A DNA stretch of 64,000 nucleotides from Streptomyces sp. Mut1 (lineage in GTDB: Bacteria; Actinomycetota; Actinomycetes; Streptomycetales; Streptomycetaceae): positions 1,798,001 to 1,862,000 of the forward strand of contig NZ_CP120997.1 of the NCBI RefSeq assembly GCF_030719295.1. Direction: 5' to 3'. Both the position numbers and the translations under genes were made by a program. How positions within the stretch are numbered: position 1 is the stretch's first letter; the number at the start of each line of letters is the position of its first letter. Below the pieces are notes generated by a model, which made no database searches, had not been told where the DNA came from, and saw nothing but the letters and a program-made list of their open reading frames with translations. Positions 61,461 through 64,000 of the stretch are shown piece by piece.

Positions 61461-62855
61461 GTGCCCTACTTCGACGCGGCGTCGGCCGCCCCCCTGCATC
61501 CCGTCGCCCGCCAGGCGCTGCTTGCCGCGCTGGACGAGGGCTGGGCCGACCCGGCCAGGCTCTACCGCGAGGGGCGGCGCGCCCGGCTGCTGCTGGACGC
61601 GGCCCGGGAGGCGGCCGCCGAGGCCGTCGGGTGCCGGCCGGACGAGCTGACCTTCACCTCGTCGGGCACCCGTGCGGTGCATTCCGGAATTTCCGGGGCG
61701 CTCGCCGGGCGTCGGCGTGTCGGCCGCCATCTGGTGGTGTCGGCGGTCGAGCACTCGTCGGTCCTGCACGCGGCGTCCGACCACGAGGACCGGGGCGGCT
61801 CCGTCGCCCGGGTGCCGGTGGACCGCACGGGCGCGGTGAGCCCGCGGGTGTTCGGGGAGGCGCTGCGCGAGGACACCGCGCTGGCCTGCCTCCAGTCCGC
61901 CAGCCACGAGGTCGGCACCGAGCAGCCGGTGGCCGAGGTGGCCGGAATCTGCCGGTCGGCGGGGGTGCCGCTGCTGGTGGACGCCGCCCAGTCGCTGGCC
62001 TGGGGACCGGTGCCGGAGGGGTGGTCGCTGCTCGCGGGCAGCGCGCACAAATGGGGCGGGCCCGCCGGGGTCGGGCTGCTCGCGGTGCGCAAGGGTGTCC
62101 GGTTCGCACCGCAAGGCCCGGCGGACGAGCGGGAGTCGGGACGGGCGCCCGGCTTCGAGAACCTTCCGGCGATCGTCGCGGCGGCCGCCTCCCTGCGGGC
62201 GGTGCGGGCGGAGGCGGACGCGGACGCGGTGCGGCTGCGGGCGCTGGTCGACCGGATCAGGACCCGGGTGCCCGAGCTGGTACCCGATGTGGAGGTGGTC
62301 GGCGATCCGGAGCGGCGGCTGCCGCATCTGGTCACCTTCTCCTGTCTCTATGTCGACGGGGAGACCCTGCTCCACGAGCTCGACCGGGCCGGATTCTCCG
62401 TATCGTCCGGTTCGTCCTGCACGAGCAGCACCCTGACGCCGAGCCATGTGCTCAAGGCGATGGGGGTGCTGTCGGAGGGCAATGTCCGGGTGTCGCTGCC
62501 CCGGGGCACCACGGACGAGGACGTCGACGGCTTCCTGGCGGTGCTCCCCGGTCTGGTGGCCGGGGTGCGCGAGAAGCTGGAGGCGTCCGCGCCGGCCGCC
62601 CCCTCCCCTTCCCCCTCCCCCGCTCCGGACGACTCGCTGGTGCTGGACACGCTCGGCAAGCGCTGCCCGATTCCGGTGATCGAGCTCGCAAAGGTGATCG
62701 GAGGGGTGCCGGTGGGCGGGACGGTGACCGTGCTGTCCGACGACGAGGCGGCCCGGCTGGACATCCCGGCCTGGTGCGCGATGCGGGAGCAGGAGTACGT
62801 GGGCGAGGAGCCGGCGGACCGGGGCGCGGCCCATGTGGTCCGCCGGCTCTCCTGA
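61461..62855 (+). CDS. cysteine desulfurase-TusA fusion
   Basis: 464 aa. Residues 1-375 are a cysteine desulfurase: YFDAASAAPLHP, VEHSSVL, PLLVDAAQSL, Schiff-base Lys197 in SAHKWGG and active Cys320 in SSGSSCTSS. A Pro/Ser linker (about 376-390) joins a TusA domain (391-464) whose sulfur-relay Cys402 sits in GKRCPIPVIEL. One chain can both extract sulfur from cysteine and carry it as persulfide, perhaps for tRNA thiolation or molybdopterin. It is divergent from ctaC and starts leaderless. Its end is 10 bases from the convergent adenosine kinase gene. Confidence 0.92.
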   Translation: MPYFDAASAAPLHPVARQALLAALDEGWADPARLYREGRRARLLLDAAREAAAEAVGCRPDELTFTSSGTRAVHSGISGALAGRRRVGRHLVVSAVEHSSVLHAASDHEDRGGSVARVPVDRTGAVSPRVFGEALREDTALACLQSASHEVGTEQPVAEVAGICRSAGVPLLVDAAQSLAWGPVPEGWSLLAGSAHKWGGPAGVGLLAVRKGVRFAPQGPADERESGRAPGFENLPAIVAAAASLRAVRAEADADAVRLRALVDRIRTRVPELVPDVEVVGDPERRLPHLVTFSCLYVDGETLLHELDRAGFSVSSGSSCTSSTLTPSHVLKAMGVLSEGNVRVSLPRGTTDEDVDGFLAVLPGLVAGVREKLEASAPAAPSPSPSPAPDDSLVLDTLGKRCPIPVIELAKVIGGVPVGGTVTVLSDDEAARLDIPAWCAMREQEYVGEEPADRGAAHVVRRLS

Positions 62856-62865
62856 CCGGTCCGCG

Positions 62866-63840
62866 TCAGGCGAGGTGCGTGTGGACCTCGGCGGCGGCCT
62901 CGTGGCCGTACGCCTTGGTGAAGCGGTCCATGAAGTGGTTGCGGTGCAGGGTGTACTCCTGGGTGCCGACGGTCTCGATGACGAGCGTGGCGAGCATGCA
63001 GCCGACCTGGGCGGCCCGCTCCAGGCCGACGCCCCAGGCGAGACCGGAGAGGAACCCGGCCCGGAAGGCGTCGCCGACGCCGGTCGGGTCGGCCTTGGCG
63101 TTCTCCTCGGGGCAGCCGACCTCGATGGGCTCCTCGCCCGCCCGCTCGATGCGCACGCCCTGGGCGCCGAGCGTGGTGACCCGGTGGCCGACCTTGGCCA
63201 GGATCTCCGCGTCGGTCCAGCCGGTCTTGGACTCGATGAGCCCCTTCTCGTACTCGTTGGAGAAGAGGTAGGTGGCGCCCTCCAGGAGGATGCGGATCTC
63301 GTCGCCGTTCATCCGGGCGATCTGCTGGGAGAAGTCCGCGGCGAACGGGATGCCGCGCGTACGGCACTCCTCGGTGTGGCGGAGCATGCCCTCCGGGTCG
63401 TCGGCGCCGATGGAGACGAGGTCGAGCCCGCCCACCCGGTCGGCGACGGCCTTCAGCTCGATCAGCCGGGCCTCGCTCATGGCGCCGGTGTAGAAGGAGC
63501 CGATCTGGTTGTGGTCGGCGTCGGTCGTGCAGACGAACCGGGCGGTGTGCAGGACCTCGGAGATCCGCACCGATCCGGTGTCGACGCCGTGGCGGTCGAG
63601 CCAGGCCCGGTACTCGTCGAAGTCGGACCCGGCGGCCCCGACCAGGATCGGCCGGGTGCCGAGCAGGCCCATGCCGAAGCAGATGTTGGCGGCGACACCT
63701 CCCCGGCGCACGTCCAGGTTGTCGACCAGGAAGGAGAGCGAGACCGTGTGCAGCTGATCGGCGACCAGCTGGTCGGCGAAGCGGCCGGGGAAGGTCATGA
63801 GGTGGTCGGTGGCGATGGAGCCGGTGACTGCGATACGCAC
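62866..63840 (-). CDS. adoK: adenosine kinase (PfkB family)
   Basis: 324-aa PfkB-family kinase very similar over its full length to M. tuberculosis AdoK (Rv2202c, also 324 aa, also beside ctaC). It opens RIAVTGSIATDHLMTFPGRF. The middle has FYTGAMSEARLIELK and AADFSQQIARMNGDEIR. The anion-hole and catalytic Asp are in ADPTGVGDAFRAGFLSG. It phosphorylates adenosine to AMP. Loss of the S. lividans enzyme affects sporulation and pigment production. GTG 63840 has AGGAG ten bases upstream; the frame is open to 63909. Confidence 0.88.
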   Translation of the reverse strand: MRIAVTGSIATDHLMTFPGRFADQLVADQLHTVSLSFLVDNLDVRRGGVAANICFGMGLLGTRPILVGAAGSDFDEYRAWLDRHGVDTGSVRISEVLHTARFVCTTDADHNQIGSFYTGAMSEARLIELKAVADRVGGLDLVSIGADDPEGMLRHTEECRTRGIPFAADFSQQIARMNGDEIRILLEGATYLFSNEYEKGLIESKTGWTDAEILAKVGHRVTTLGAQGVRIERAGEEPIEVGCPEENAKADPTGVGDAFRAGFLSGLAWGVGLERAAQVGCMLATLVIETVGTQEYTLHRNHFMDRFTKAYGHEAAAEVHTHLA

Positions 63841-63984
63841 GGGGAGACTGCTCCTGCGGAGGTCGAGGGGAACGCTTGTCCGTATCCCCTGGGTGGCGTG
63901 ACAGTTCACGCTACCCGCTTTCCCATGGCCCGAAGCGGAAAAACTACCCGATAGTAGGGCTTTCTTCCCGAGCTCGGTGGTGCC

Positions 63985-63990
63985 TACGGT
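63985..63990 (+). promoter_or_regulatory. -10 box of a gene beginning at the right edge
   Basis: TACGGT, six bases, then ATG at 63997. Only the start codon of the next plus-strand gene lies in the window. Confidence 0.4.
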
Positions 63991-64000
63991 GCGGTTATGT

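Overview
This window is high-GC actinobacterial chromosome and almost certainly Streptomyces. The clues are the G/C-saturated third codon positions, GTG/TTG starts, genes read leaderless from TANNNT boxes, the actinobacterial qcrCAB/ctaCDEF respiratory block, a PASTA-domain Ser/Thr kinase, a Trp-codon leader before a fused trpEG gene, and a MacRS-type two-component pair. It is core chromosome. I see no tRNA or rRNA gene, insertion sequence, prophage, CRISPR array or recognisable defence island.

Layout. 1-9.1 kb: the tail of a transglutaminase-like membrane protein, a DUF3040 protein, a methyltransferase, a HEPN protein, an ABC-ATPase/YhgE-Pip/TetR operon with a palindromic operator, a DUF4126 membrane protein behind a perfect MacR-type box, and an FAD oxidoreductase. 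9.1-18.9 kb: a membrane protein with a Tyr/Gln-rich tail, metF, thiE, an Rv2175c-like DNA-binding protein, a ferredoxin-reductase-like flavoprotein, a TPP riboswitch followed by thiO-thiS-thiG, a PASTA kinase and an AP endonuclease. 18.9-28.1 kb: a molybdopterin oxidoreductase, bacterioferritin and its iron-box-controlled ferredoxin, DAHP synthase, a secreted amidase, the trp attenuator with trpEG, and a D-lactate dehydrogenase-like enzyme. 28.2-43.4 kb: MacRS, an acyltransferase, a lipase, an exo/endonuclease-family protein, glucokinase, an ArsA-like ATPase with an SRPBCC partner, a phosphoesterase, a fatty acyl-CoA ligase, a PimB'-like and a GT87 mannosyltransferase, and a lipoprotein metallopeptidase. 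43.4-51.8 kb: two NlpC/P60 hydrolases (one behind a candidate c-di-AMP riboswitch), a NYN-domain protein, a zinc-ribbon protein, rhomboid plus a stand-alone RAM domain, a class V aminotransferase with a short uORF in its leader, and trpD. 51.9-64 kb: qcrB-qcrA-qcrC-ctaE, a pseudo-receiver, an L,D-transpeptidase, ctaF-ctaD-ctaC, a cysteine desulfurase-TusA fusion and adenosine kinase.

How the genes work together. From about 11.9 kb to the end, gene content tracks M. tuberculosis Rv2175c-Rv2202c (DNA-binding protein, PknL-type kinase, DAHP synthase, acyltransferase, ArsA/SRPBCC, FadD15, PimB', GT87, NlpC/P60, trpD, bc1/aa3 oxidase, AdoK), an old actinobacterial neighbourhood joining envelope synthesis, aromatic supply and respiration. 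The respiratory genes encode the bc1 and aa3 subunits. aroG, trpEG and trpD feed tryptophan synthesis. thiE and thiOSG make thiamine phosphate.

I did not find a clear undescribed multi-gene system. The most testable new points are the MacR box before the DUF4126 gene, a P-loop-degenerate ArsA-like ATPase, an ABC/YhgE operon whose ATPase lacks all canonical motifs, the palindrome over the ctaE start codon, the uORF leader before the class V aminotransferase, and the Tyr/Gln-rich membrane protein.
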